DNA of 60,922 nt from Bacillota bacterium (GCA_017431785.1 JAFRKJ010000091.1:1-60922), one strand, 5' to 3'; numbered from the stretch's first letter, positions 44,184-52,719 are shown. Notes: generated by a model not told the origin, from the sequence alone. Numbers and translations: made by a program.

Positions 44184-44734
44184 ATTGCAAGTATATCATA
44201 TCTTTTATGTCTGCAACATTTATCGACCCATTTAAGACCTTCTAAGCAGATTGGGTCTACGTTACAATTTCGTCCTCCATGGTCTGCCTGCTTTTCTGCT
44301 CCCGAAAGGGAAAAACTAGGGGTTTTGTAGCTGTAGCACAACGATATCTTCAAGGCTTCGTCGGTTTTTTTGAGCTTTTCTGCATAAAGAACAGGGATAC
44401 GTTGACCTAAACGGGCTTGAACCTTTCAGGTAGGTTGATTTTCATGGCAGACGATTATCTGTAGTTGACCCAAACAACCATTGCCCCCTTTATTAGGGAT
44501 GAATCAGCGACTGCTGAACTATCATAATCCGACAAATCTCAATTTATCGTTAGGATTCGTTCCTGCTTAGGGCTGACCCGAAGGAAAGGCGACCCGAATG
44601 AATATTTGTTAATATCACAGAATGTACACACATATCTGTTATATAATAAGGCGCAAGAAAGCGGCAGACGATAACGGAGCCGCATCATGAAGACTACAAA
44701 GACAGACCACATCAGGAGAGGAAAGGGGTTTAAC
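44184..44734. other. Gene-poor 551-bp stretch between the serine hydrolase and DUF1002 genes
   Basis: No convincing gene is seen on either strand. The left edge holds the leaderless promoter of the serine hydrolase (TATACT on minus at 44190-44195). The rest contains several copies of a short GACCYAA-like motif: GTTGACCTAAAC at 44401, GTTGACCCAAAC at 44464, two GACCCGAA copies near 44576 and 44591, and an inverted TTGGGTC near 44251. A TATAAT at 44642-44647 may drive the DUF1002 gene. It may be a decayed mobile element, but no transposase remnant could be confirmed. Confidence 0.5.
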
Positions 44735-45559
44735 ATGAACAAGAAAAAGGGATTAGCAGTGATTCTTGCCTTTGCACTGGCGTTTACCATGAGCATGAGC
44801 TCGGTTGCCTTTGCGGCAGAAGGTGATGGCTATCTGGCGTTGGGAAGCGATTTGTCGGAGTCCGAACGCAATACTGTAATGGATCTGCTCGGAGTCGATG
44901 ATCCGGAGAATTACAATGTGATCTACGTTACGAATGCAGAAGAGCATAAGTATCTGGATAGTTACGTTGACACCGATCAAATCGGAAGCAGGGCGCTGTC
45001 CTCTGTTCTGATCAAAGAACAGGGCGGCAGCGATATCGATGTTGAGATCCATAACATCGGCTACTGCACGGAGGGCATGTACAGGAATGCGCTCCAGACA
45101 GCAGGGGTCGAAGGTGCGGAAGTCGTCGTCGCAGGACCTTTTGAGATTTCAGGAACGGCAGCCCTCGTTGGAACCATCAAAGCATATGAAGAGATGAGCG
45201 GCGAAGACGTGGATGATGAAGTCATCGAAGGAGCGGTCGATGAATTGACGACCACCGGCGAAGTCGGTGAAGAACTCGGCGATAAGGAAGCCGCAGAAGA
45301 TATCGTTTCACAGGTCAAAGAAGATCTGGCGGATGATCCTGACATGTCCGACGATCAAATCGTGGAATCAATCAAGCAGGCTGCCAGCGAAGCAGGCTAC
45401 GATCTGTCGGAAGCTTCAATTGAGAAAATTAAAAGCATGGTCAAGAATCTGCAAGGACTGAATATCGATTGGAGCGGTCTCAAGGAGAAGCTCAATCAAA
45501 TCAGTGAAAGCAGCTGGTATCAGAGATTATTGAACTGGTTCATGAAGTTCTTTGAATAA
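44735..45559 (+). CDS. DUF1002 (YpuA-like) secreted protein
   Basis: 274-residue exported protein. It has a signal peptide (1-24) with the likely cut AFA-AEGDG. The DUF1002 domain follows, recognisable from YLALGSDLSESERNTVMDLL and the segment containing GTAALVGTIKAYEEMSG. The C-terminal third is acidic and helical and ends in an amphipathic WYQRLLNWFMKFFE. The function of the family is unknown. The ATG at 44735 has GAAAGGGG upstream; an earlier in-frame ATG at 44687 is less likely. The DUF202 gene follows 13 bp later. Confidence 0.85.
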   Translation: MNKKKGLAVILAFALAFTMSMSSVAFAAEGDGYLALGSDLSESERNTVMDLLGVDDPENYNVIYVTNAEEHKYLDSYVDTDQIGSRALSSVLIKEQGGSDIDVEIHNIGYCTEGMYRNALQTAGVEGAEVVVAGPFEISGTAALVGTIKAYEEMSGEDVDDEVIEGAVDELTTTGEVGEELGDKEAAEDIVSQVKEDLADDPDMSDDQIVESIKQAASEAGYDLSEASIEKIKSMVKNLQGLNIDWSGLKEKLNQISESSWYQRLLNWFMKFFE

Positions 45560-45572
45560 GGAGGAAAACAAA

Positions 45573-45947
45573 ATGCCGACACAGGACGATCTGGCCAGAG
45601 AACGGACGGAGCTGTCAGAGCTGCGTACCGGTATGGCGACGGAGCGTACGGACCTTGCCTATGAGAGGACGGCGCTCACCAATTCACAGACCTTTCTTGC
45701 CTATTGCAGAACTGCAATCGGTACGTTTGCAGCGGGCATCGGAATGTTTGAGTTCATCGATAATCCGGAAATCGTCCATATCGGCATGGGAATGATGATA
45801 GCTTCGCCGATTATCGTTATCATCGGAGCAATACATTTCCTGAGAGTACGCCACAGACTGGAACGGGAGGCCGAGCGGCGCAAACAGGTCGCTGCCAGAA
45901 TCGAGCAGGAATACAGAGAGGCTCACGAAGAACAATCAGAAAACTAA
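45573..45947 (+). CDS. DUF202 (YidH-like) membrane protein
   Basis: 124-residue inner-membrane protein with two helices (about 45-62 and 72-95). DUF202 is recognised from ERTALTNSQTFLAYCRTAIGTF. The N-terminus is a charged heptad-like stretch in which ER/LR-T-x-L recurs every seven residues (RERTEL, LRTGM, ERTDL, ERTAL). A charged coiled-coil tail follows the second helix. AAGGAGG precedes the ATG. The end overlaps the converging AEC gene by four bases. Function unknown. Confidence 0.84.
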   Translation: MPTQDDLARERTELSELRTGMATERTDLAYERTALTNSQTFLAYCRTAIGTFAAGIGMFEFIDNPEIVHIGMGMMIASPIIVIIGAIHFLRVRHRLEREAERRKQVAARIEQEYREAHEEQSEN

Positions 45948-46885
45948 AGAAACAGTTTCGTAAGGAAGAATGTCCAGAGCGCCAGGGTGCCCAGTGAGAA
46001 GAACGTAGTGGAAGCTACGCCTTCAGCGGCAAGCTTGGCGTTTTTGTTATAGCGGTTGCAGAGAATCGTCGTGATTGCTGCCGAAGGCATCGCCATGAGG
46101 AACACATGCACGACCATGACGAAATTGCTGACTGGCAGCAGCATGTCGACGCCGAGGGTGAAGAACGGGACCACGATCAGGGAAACGACACAGAGGAGAA
46201 GGTTTCTCGGGGTGAAGATCTCCTTGATTTTGCTGTTTGAGAGGTTGATGCCCACGATGAACATGGCGACAGGAGAAACGGTCGCCGCCATGAGCTGCAG
46301 GGTGCTGTCGATAAATGCCGGGAAGTGGAATCCGCTGATGAAAATCAGAAGACCTGCAATGGAGGAGAGGAACGGAACGCTCAGCATCCGAACCATCAGC
46401 TTCATGGTGAACAGCTTTTCGCCTTTTTTATGCAAAAGCATCACGACCCCGATGGAATACATGAACGTCGTGAAAATGATATTCATGATGATCGCCAGAA
46501 ACAGACCGTATTGCCCGAACATTACCGTTGTGAGAGGATAGCCCATGAAGCCGCAGTTTGTGAACGCCAGCTGGACGGAGTAGATCCCCTTGTCCTCCGC
46601 CGGAATGGATTTGATCCGGTTGATGACGAGGGTGGTGATGACAGCGATGACAATTGTGACAATAGCAAAAGCAATCATAGACCAGATGATATCGTTAAAG
46701 ATTCTGTCATTGATCTCATTGCGCTGCATACTTTGCAGAATCATGCACGGCACGGCGACATTCAATACGAATGCGTTCAGTGTGGTCAGGGCATCATAAG
46801 GAACCAGCCGGATCTTATACACGAAGTATCCGATTCCGACCAGTAAAAAAATGCTTAATATTTTCAATAGAATTTCCAGAAACAT
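45944..46885 (-). CDS. AEC family transporter, second copy
   Basis: 313-residue carrier of the auxin-efflux fold with about ten helices (MFLEILLKILSIFLLVGIGY; NCGFMGYPL; VAMFIVGINLS). It is clearly diverged from the carrier at 33792. On the minus strand TGA-TACAAT ends six bases before the ATG and no ribosome site is present, so the message is probably leaderless. It lies downstream of the 74-bp repeat array and could also receive read-through from the decarboxylase. Substrate unknown. Confidence 0.84.
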   Translation of the reverse strand: MFLEILLKILSIFLLVGIGYFVYKIRLVPYDALTTLNAFVLNVAVPCMILQSMQRNEINDRIFNDIIWSMIAFAIVTIVIAVITTLVINRIKSIPAEDKGIYSVQLAFTNCGFMGYPLTTVMFGQYGLFLAIIMNIIFTTFMYSIGVVMLLHKKGEKLFTMKLMVRMLSVPFLSSIAGLLIFISGFHFPAFIDSTLQLMAATVSPVAMFIVGINLSNSKIKEIFTPRNLLLCVVSLIVVPFFTLGVDMLLPVSNFVMVVHVFLMAMPSAAITTILCNRYNKNAKLAAEGVASTTFFSLGTLALWTFFLTKLFL

Positions 46886-46920
46886 ATGGGTATTGTATCA
46901 CAGAACCAAGGGTGAGTGAT

Positions 46921-47236
46921 ACTTCGATTTGTGGTTAAACGTTTCCTGTTCCGTCTCCGCAGCCACACCTCGAACGCAGTATCAAGGGTCCCGGACTTCG
47001 ATTTGTGGTTAAATGTTTCCTGTTCCGTCTCCGCAGCCACACCTCGAACGCAGTATCAAGGGTTCCGGGCTTCGGTGTGTGGTTAAACGTTTCCTGTTCC
47101 GTCTCCGCAGCCACATCTCGAACGCAGTATCAAGGGCTCCGGGCTTCGGTGTGTGGCTAAGCGTTGCCAATGCCGCCTCCTCGACCACACCTCGAACGTA
47201 GTATCAAGGGTCCCGGACTTCGATGTGTGGTTAAGC
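46921..47236. repeat. 74-bp tandem repeat array with hairpin-forming units
   Basis: Units begin at 46921, 46995, 47069 and 47143, exactly 74 bp apart, with a partial fifth at 47217-47236. Each unit holds two arms, TTCGATTTGTGGTT-like and AGCCACACCTCGAA, that can pair over about 14 positions with one or two mismatches, so each unit can form a stem-loop. The first three are nearly identical; the fourth has diverged in the middle. The array fills most of the 388-bp gap between two minus-strand genes. It is not CRISPR, because there are no unique spacers. Confidence 0.9.
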
Positions 47237-47273
47237 TCCGGAACCGTTATTTTCATAGTTGATTCTCTATGTG

Positions 47274-48734
47274 TTATTTGCCTACTGCAATACGCCCTTC
47301 CGCGTCGATGCCCATGACTTTTTCGCCCTGCCCTCGAAGGAGCTGAATGTACGCAATTTCTTCTGCGCCGATTTCCTCGCCCGGACAGATGAGAGGAATG
47401 CCAGGTGGATATGGGATGAGTGAAGCAGCGCAGATTCGGCCGGCGGCTTCTTCGAGAGGGATCAGTTCTTTCATGATCGGGACATCATGAATCGTTCTGT
47501 GCTTCGTCCACAGCGCAGCGCCGGCAGTATCAGCAGCAGCTGTGTCGGCGGCACTGGCACTTCTGCGTCCGGCAGACAGTTTTTTCAGCGCTTCCAGCAG
47601 ACGATCGTAGTCGCGGCGGCTGTTTCCGATTCCTGTCATGCACATGAGGATGTTGCCTGTTACCAGTTCTGCATAGATCTCATGCTCAAGAAGCGCCGCT
47701 TCCAGCTGATGTCCATCGAAACCACAGGCACTCATATCCAAATTGATCTTCGTCATGTCCATCGCCTGGCGGGCGCCGTCTGTGACACGCATGAATTTCA
47801 GGCCGTTGATGGAAGAAGCTTTTCTGTAGAAATACTCGAGATTATCGCGCCACTCGCCCATAAGATCGGCGCCGTGGTCAGCCAGAATATCTGCATTGAT
47901 ATCCAATGAAGCCATGAGCAGATAAGATGGGCTGGTGCTTTCGATCTGCTGCAGCTTATCCTCAAGATGAAGCAGGTCGTGGAAGCGACTGCCTGCGGGA
48001 ACATTCAGCACCGCGCTCTGCGTAAAAGAGCAAAGCGTCTTATGGGTGCTGTTGATGACCAGGTCAGCCCCCTGGGTTTCCGCGGACTCCGGGACACCGA
48101 AGACATCGCCAGCCTCGGCACCTTCAAAGAACTTCAGATGAGCTCCGTGCGCCTGATCCACGATCAGGTATTTTCCGGCGCTGTGCACGATGTCCGCAAT
48201 GGTGCGGATGTCGCTGCAGATGCCGTAGTAGTTCGGGCTAGGCAGAATGACGGCAGAAGCATCAGGATTCTCTTCGAGCAAACGAGCGATTTCTTCAGGT
48301 GCAACTGGTCCGGTGATTCCGTACTCCTCCACCATGGATGGATAGGCGTAGACCGGCTTGATGCCCCCCAAAGTCAGTGCGTTGAAGATGGCCTTGTGAC
48401 AGTTTCTCGCCATGATCAGTTTACCCCTGGCAGGAACACAAGTCAGAATCGATGCGATAAGACCCGCGCTGGAACCGTTGATCAGGAGATAGGATGCCTT
48501 TGCATCATACAGGTTCCGGTATTTCGCCATGGTGTCGGCGATAATGCCTTCCGTTTGAAAGAGATTGTCCGCTCCGACGATTTCAGTAATATCGCAGCCG
48601 ACAATGCTGTTGAGGAAATCCTCGTAACCGTACTTCCGAAGAAGCCGGTCGCCCTTGTGGCCGGGCATATGGAAAGACACCGGATCTTTGCCGGCGTGCG
48701 CTAACAGAAACTGTGTAATGCCTTTGCTGTTCAT
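47274..48734 (-). CDS. Orn/Lys/Arg decarboxylase family protein
   Basis: 486-residue fold-type I PLP decarboxylase of the short (Bacillus SpeA-like) form lacking the N-terminal wing domain. Features are FHMPGHKGDR near residue 21, INGSSAGLIASI, the cofactor-binding D193-Q-A-H196 and the Schiff-base lysine K232 (STHKTL). A low-complexity Ala/Ser/Thr/Asp insert lies near 392-412 before the C-terminal domain. It may act on arginine, ornithine or lysine; the sequence does not decide. AGGAGG precedes the ATG. Confidence 0.87.
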   Translation of the reverse strand: MNSKGITQFLLAHAGKDPVSFHMPGHKGDRLLRKYGYEDFLNSIVGCDITEIVGADNLFQTEGIIADTMAKYRNLYDAKASYLLINGSSAGLIASILTCVPARGKLIMARNCHKAIFNALTLGGIKPVYAYPSMVEEYGITGPVAPEEIARLLEENPDASAVILPSPNYYGICSDIRTIADIVHSAGKYLIVDQAHGAHLKFFEGAEAGDVFGVPESAETQGADLVINSTHKTLCSFTQSAVLNVPAGSRFHDLLHLEDKLQQIESTSPSYLLMASLDINADILADHGADLMGEWRDNLEYFYRKASSINGLKFMRVTDGARQAMDMTKINLDMSACGFDGHQLEAALLEHEIYAELVTGNILMCMTGIGNSRRDYDRLLEALKKLSAGRRSASAADTAAADTAGAALWTKHRTIHDVPIMKELIPLEEAAGRICAASLIPYPPGIPLICPGEEIGAEEIAYIQLLRGQGEKVMGIDAEGRIAVGK

Positions 48735-48800
48735 CTTCTAACCTCCTGGTTTCTTATGGTGACCATTGTATCATGCGTCAGTCATAATAACAATAATTAA

Positions 48801-48826
48801 GAATGTATGTTCTTGAACAGATGTTC
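48801..48826 (+). promoter_or_regulatory. Tandem LexA (SOS) boxes over the radical SAM gene promoter
   Basis: GAACAGATGTTC at 48815-48826 is a perfect match to the Gram-positive LexA core GAAC-N4-GTTC. Immediately upstream GAATGTATGTTC (48801-48812) matches at seven of eight defined positions. The promoter is TTGAAC (48813-48818), 17 bp, TATAAT (48836-48841), so the main box overlaps the -35 and spacer. The operon is predicted to be DNA-damage inducible. Confidence 0.75.
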
Positions 48827-48847
48827 GGAACGTAGTATAATCAACCC

Positions 48848-50263
48848 ATGGAAGAGAAACTCATGCAAAAGCTGCAAATCCTGGCGGACAGCGCCAAGTA
48901 TGATGTGTCCTGTTCAAGCAGCGGGGCGAGCCGTGCGGCGGGCGGAAGAATGGGAAGCACCCACACTTCCGGGATCTGCCACAGTTGGGGTGCGGACGGA
49001 AGATGCATTTCCCTGCTCAAGGTTCTCCTTACGAACAAGTGTGTTTACAACTGCGAGTACTGTGTGAACAGGCGGACCAATGATGTTCCGAGGGAGTCCT
49101 TTGAACCGGACGAGCTGGCGAGGCTGACGGTGGAGTTCTACAGAAGAAATTACATTGAGGGGCTTTTTCTGAGCTCAGCCGTTGAAGTGTCGCCGGACTA
49201 CACTGCGGAGAGGATCTTGCAGTGTCTGGAGTTATTGAGATATAAATATGGTTTTATGGGATACATTCATGCCAAGGTGATTCCGGGCGTATCCCGGGAG
49301 CTGCTTCACAGAATCGGTCTTGTGGCGGACCGGCTGAGTGTGAACGTTGAAATGCCTTCTCGGGAAAGTCTGGCTGCCTTTGCACCGCAGAAGAAAGTCG
49401 AGCAGATTTTCGCGCCGATGAAGCAGATCACGAATACCCTGATTGAGACCAAATCACTGAAAGGGCCGGGTACTATGTTCAAAGGCCAACGGCTGAATGA
49501 CGCCAGCAATTATCTGGGACCAGCCGGACTGGCTGATGGCACGGCAGAAGATTCCGTAACTTCTGCACTTTCCCTGGCTAAGGGCGCCCGCAGGAAAGGC
49601 TCTTTTGCTGCAGCGGGGCAGACGACGCAGATGATCATTGGTGCGGGCAATGAGAGTGACGCCAGCATCCTGGCCACGAGCGAAAACCTCTACCGGACTT
49701 TTAAGATGAAGAGGGTCTATTACTCCGCCTACATTCCGGTCGTCGATTCTCCGATCCTGCCGGACAAAAGCACCGCGCCGCCGCTCAGGCGGGAACACAG
49801 AATCTACCAGGCAGACTGGCTGCTCAGATTCTATGGGTTTACCGTCAGCGAGCTCTTCAAGAGCGGCGGTGAGAATCTGGATCCGGATCTGGATCCGAAG
49901 GTGACATGGGCTCTACGCAATCTGGACGAGTTTCCGGTTGAAGTCAACACGGCTTCCTACGAGCAGCTGATGCGGATCCCGGGGATCGGGCACTTGTCTG
50001 CGAAACGCATCATGCGGCAGAGACGTTTTGCTGCCGTCCGGTTTGATGACCTGAAGAAAATGGGAGTGGTCATCAAGAGAGCTAAATACTTTGTGCTGTG
50101 CTGCGGAAGATACTATGGCGACAGGTGTTTCGCACCTGAGACGATCAAGAATTCATTGCTGCAGATGGAGAGTGGACTGCAGCTGTCAATGTTCGACAAT
50201 GACTGGAAGAGAATCGAGGAAGGGGAGCGCCAGGAGAAGCTGGCAGCGGCAGGTGTGATCTGA
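48848..50263 (+). CDS. Putative DNA modification/repair radical SAM protein (TIGR03916 type)
   Basis: 471-residue radical SAM enzyme. The [4Fe-4S] cluster would be held by C65, C69 and C72 (CVYNCEYC), and the N-terminus KLQILADSAKYDVSCSSSG is typical of the family. A helix-hairpin-helix DNA-binding motif near 370-395 (MRIPGIGHLSAKRIM) follows. The reaction is unknown. ATG 48848 is six bases after TATAAT, which would be leaderless; ATG 48863, with GGAAGAG upstream, is an alternative. The DUF4130 gene lies 18 bp downstream, the usual pairing. Confidence 0.87.
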   Translation: MEEKLMQKLQILADSAKYDVSCSSSGASRAAGGRMGSTHTSGICHSWGADGRCISLLKVLLTNKCVYNCEYCVNRRTNDVPRESFEPDELARLTVEFYRRNYIEGLFLSSAVEVSPDYTAERILQCLELLRYKYGFMGYIHAKVIPGVSRELLHRIGLVADRLSVNVEMPSRESLAAFAPQKKVEQIFAPMKQITNTLIETKSLKGPGTMFKGQRLNDASNYLGPAGLADGTAEDSVTSALSLAKGARRKGSFAAAGQTTQMIIGAGNESDASILATSENLYRTFKMKRVYYSAYIPVVDSPILPDKSTAPPLRREHRIYQADWLLRFYGFTVSELFKSGGENLDPDLDPKVTWALRNLDEFPVEVNTASYEQLMRIPGIGHLSAKRIMRQRRFAAVRFDDLKKMGVVIKRAKYFVLCCGRYYGDRCFAPETIKNSLLQMESGLQLSMFDNDWKRIEEGERQEKLAAAGVI

Positions 50264-50281
50264 GATCCGCCGGATATCGTT

Positions 50282-51061
50282 ATGACAGACTATTTATATG
50301 ACGGAACATTTGAAGGATTGCTTACCTGTGTATATCACCACTATTATACAGATAAGGCATCGGGTATCTATCCGAAGGAGAGTTATCAGCCCAGTATGCT
50401 GAACGGTTACATGGAAGTAGAGACAGAGCAGGACAAGTCAGACCGCGTCTATGAGGCCATAACGTATAAGATATCTGATTATTCTCTGCGGCTGATTTAC
50501 CGTGCTTACCTTTCCGGGATTGACGGGAAGGAGAACGTGATTTTAAGGTACATTCTTCTGGGCTTTCGGATCGGGCCGTCGATTGGATCCATGCATTCCC
50601 TGCCTGAAGTGAAGGCGCTCGAGGATATCGTACGCAAAGTCGGCAATGAACGTGAGCGTATGCTTCAATTTGTGCGGTTTGAAATCATGGAAGGAACAGC
50701 TGCAGGCGGTCCGCAGATTCTCTATGCGAAGGTCGAACCAGAGCACGACGTGATAGCCCTCGTGGCGCACCATTTCTCGGAACGGTTCAAACATGATCCG
50801 GTCATCATTCACGACATCGGCCGCGCAAAGGCAATCGTTGCCTTTGAAGGAGACTGGTATGTGACAGACTTCGACGGAACTCATCTGCCGGACGGCAGCG
50901 GATTTGTCATGTCGGAGGATGAGATGTCCTATCAGAGCCTCTGGAGGACTTATTTCGACCACATCGCCATCAAAGAGCGCATCAACCCGCGCTGTCAGAA
51001 GAACCACATGCCGGTCAGATACTGGAAGCATCTGACCGAAGTGAATGGGATCGAGGCGTGA
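50282..51061 (+). CDS. DUF4130 putative DNA metabolism protein (TIGR03915 type)
   Basis: 259-residue partner of the radical SAM protein. It starts with LYDGTFEGLLTCVYHHY, as in the TIGR03915/DUF4130 family, and continues with ILRYILLGFRIG and the C-terminal YQSLWRTYFDHIAIKERIN and RYWKHLTE. Some homologues are fused to a uracil-DNA-glycosylase-like domain, which supports a repair role. The biochemical activity is unknown. The sequence between the genes lacks a good ribosome site, so translation may depend on the upstream gene. Confidence 0.86.
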   Translation: MTDYLYDGTFEGLLTCVYHHYYTDKASGIYPKESYQPSMLNGYMEVETEQDKSDRVYEAITYKISDYSLRLIYRAYLSGIDGKENVILRYILLGFRIGPSIGSMHSLPEVKALEDIVRKVGNERERMLQFVRFEIMEGTAAGGPQILYAKVEPEHDVIALVAHHFSERFKHDPVIIHDIGRAKAIVAFEGDWYVTDFDGTHLPDGSGFVMSEDEMSYQSLWRTYFDHIAIKERINPRCQKNHMPVRYWKHLTEVNGIEA

Positions 51062-51079
51062 TGATTAGGGTGTGTGTTC

Positions 51080-52426
51080 TTATAAGACCATGGCAGTATG
51101 GGATCCAGTGCAGAGCACATCGCCACGCTTCAGGTTTGATTTGTACTTCTTGAACTGGGCCGGGGTGAGGCTGATGATTTTCAGTGGAGCTTCCTGACCG
51201 GCAGCCTTATACTTGTTGTTGATGAGGGTCACCGCTGACTTAAGGGATTCCGCGTTGACCGCTCTCACTCTGTACTTATACTTCTTCCCATGATAGGAGG
51301 TGTAGAACTGATAGCTCGTGTTGATTCCTGCTGCGCCGATCGCGGTCATGCACAGCGGCGTACAGGAAGTGTCGACCTTTGTCTTGATCTTGGATGGTTT
51401 GAATCCGACTTTGGAAGCCGCGTTGTACAGGCTGTTTCTGGCAGTTACTCCTGCCTGGCTGTTTTTGTAGTTGTCATAACCGATATTGTTATTGGCGCAT
51501 GCGGCCTGAACAAACTGCGCAGCAATCTCGGCCTTTGCAGGATCCGTAAGCCTGATGACGAACTTCCATTTTCTATATTTTTTCGATCCGCTGTATACGT
51601 ATCTGCTGGTTTTAACCTCGTTCCCTCTCTGATCGCCAGCTTTGCCACCGATCGCTTTCCCACGTTCATCCTGGCAGGCTTCGCCGATCTTACCGCTCGG
51701 AGCCTTATAGACTGCGTTGATCTTAATGGTTACCGTCGCGTTTGCCGCGGTATAAACGGATGTCTCGCTAGCCTTTGCGGTGATCTTCACCGTACCATTT
51801 TTATGCTTCAAAGTGACGACTCCGGAAGCGGAAACCGTCGCAAGTTTCGTATTGCTGCTTGTGTAACTCATGCTACCGCTGGGTGCCTTGAGCTTCAGCG
51901 TGAGAGAATTGGTTTTGACCGTTACAGAATAGGTCTTGGTGCCGGAGATCGTCTGCGCACGCTTGTTGACGGTGACGTTAACAGTCTTTGTTGTACTGTA
52001 GTAATCATCCGTTTCCTGCGCTGTGATCGTAATCGTGGACGAACCTTCTACGCCATTCAGATGCACTAGGCCGTTACTTGATACTGTGAGGACCGAGTTA
52101 TTGCTGCTTTTGTATGTGAGCGCTGTCGCTGCTGATGCGTTCAGTAAGAAGTCACCATCATCGACATACTTTGTATAGGATGCCTCACACGAGATGGTCT
52201 GTTTCTGCTTAACGGGAGTTGTTGACGGCTGTTCCGGTTCCGATGGTTCCGGAATCGCTTCCTGTTCAACTTCCTGGATCTCAACCTGGCTTTGCGGATC
52301 GTCTGCTGTGATTTCCACGCCAGCCCCTTCTTCCTGTGACGGAGTATCTGCAAATACGCCTGTTGGATAGATGACGAATGCCATAATGATTGCTATTGCG
52401 ATGCATATGATTCTTTTCTTACTCAT
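51080..52426 (-). CDS. Secreted Big2-type repeat protein with C-terminal cysteine-hydrolase-like domain
   Basis: 448-residue exported protein. It has a signal peptide (about 1-26, cut VFA-DTPS), a Pro/Glu-rich linker (30-75) and two bacterial Ig-like Big2 repeats (about 76-155 and 157-238). A C-terminal domain (245-448) resembles phage-type NlpC/P60-like amidases: AIGGKAGDQRGNEV, then C355 (VDTSCTPLC) and H443 (GSHTAMVL), probably catalytic. It likely acts on the cell wall. AGGAGAG precedes the ATG. It is divergent from the ECF sigma gene. Confidence 0.75.
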   Translation of the reverse strand: MSKKRIICIAIAIIMAFVIYPTGVFADTPSQEEGAGVEITADDPQSQVEIQEVEQEAIPEPSEPEQPSTTPVKQKQTISCEASYTKYVDDGDFLLNASAATALTYKSSNNSVLTVSSNGLVHLNGVEGSSTITITAQETDDYYSTTKTVNVTVNKRAQTISGTKTYSVTVKTNSLTLKLKAPSGSMSYTSSNTKLATVSASGVVTLKHKNGTVKITAKASETSVYTAANATVTIKINAVYKAPSGKIGEACQDERGKAIGGKAGDQRGNEVKTSRYVYSGSKKYRKWKFVIRLTDPAKAEIAAQFVQAACANNNIGYDNYKNSQAGVTARNSLYNAASKVGFKPSKIKTKVDTSCTPLCMTAIGAAGINTSYQFYTSYHGKKYKYRVRAVNAESLKSAVTLINNKYKAAGQEAPLKIISLTPAQFKKYKSNLKRGDVLCTGSHTAMVL

Positions 52427-52474
52427 GATGTTTTCTCTCCTTTTTTCGATCTATCTTTTGTCCCCTTTTGCTCA

Positions 52475-52500
52475 TGTAACACGCAAAAAAGAAGAGTGTT
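52475..52500 (+). promoter_or_regulatory. Possible third copy of the ECF promoter motif
   Basis: TGTAACA then AGTGTT at the same spacing as the two stronger copies (TGTAAC 52475-52480, GTT from 52498). The flanking conserved bases are missing, so this is weaker. It points toward the sigma gene from within the leader of the divergent secreted-protein gene. Confidence 0.35.
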
Positions 52501-52548
52501 GCAGTGAAAACAGGGCTTTTTTGCCGTGAAAAATGTTTTTTAAAATGA

Positions 52549-52600
52549 ACAGAAAAAGTGTGTAACACCAGGCCTCTTGGAGTGTTTTAAAAGATAGGAA
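52549..52600 (+). promoter_or_regulatory. ECF-type promoter of the sigma factor operon
   Basis: TGTAAC at 52561-52566, 17 bp, then GTTTTAAAAG from 52584, with CAGAAAAAGTG directly upstream and TAGGAATCCATA downstream. The same pattern recurs before the gene at 57065. This suggests the sigma factor transcribes its own operon. Confidence 0.7.
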
Positions 52601-52719
52601 TCCATAAACAGTGCATCTGCAAATCCAGGGGTGATATAATTCACAATAGAGTTGATGATGTAACTGTTTGAGAAGAGTATTGGGATAGGGCACCATCTTA
52701 ATCAGGAAGCAATATAAAC

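Noticed and set aside
44241-44420. ISL3-like transposase remnant on the minus strand
   Set aside because: Translations in all minus frames are interrupted and show no motif I could tie to a transposase family.
46921-47236. CRISPR array
   Set aside because: Repeats are contiguous 74-bp units with no unique spacers, and no cas genes are present.
52655-52690. Fourth ECF promoter copy (TGTAACTGTTTGAGAAGAG)
   Set aside because: The TGTAAC block is present but AGTGTT is not at the required spacing.
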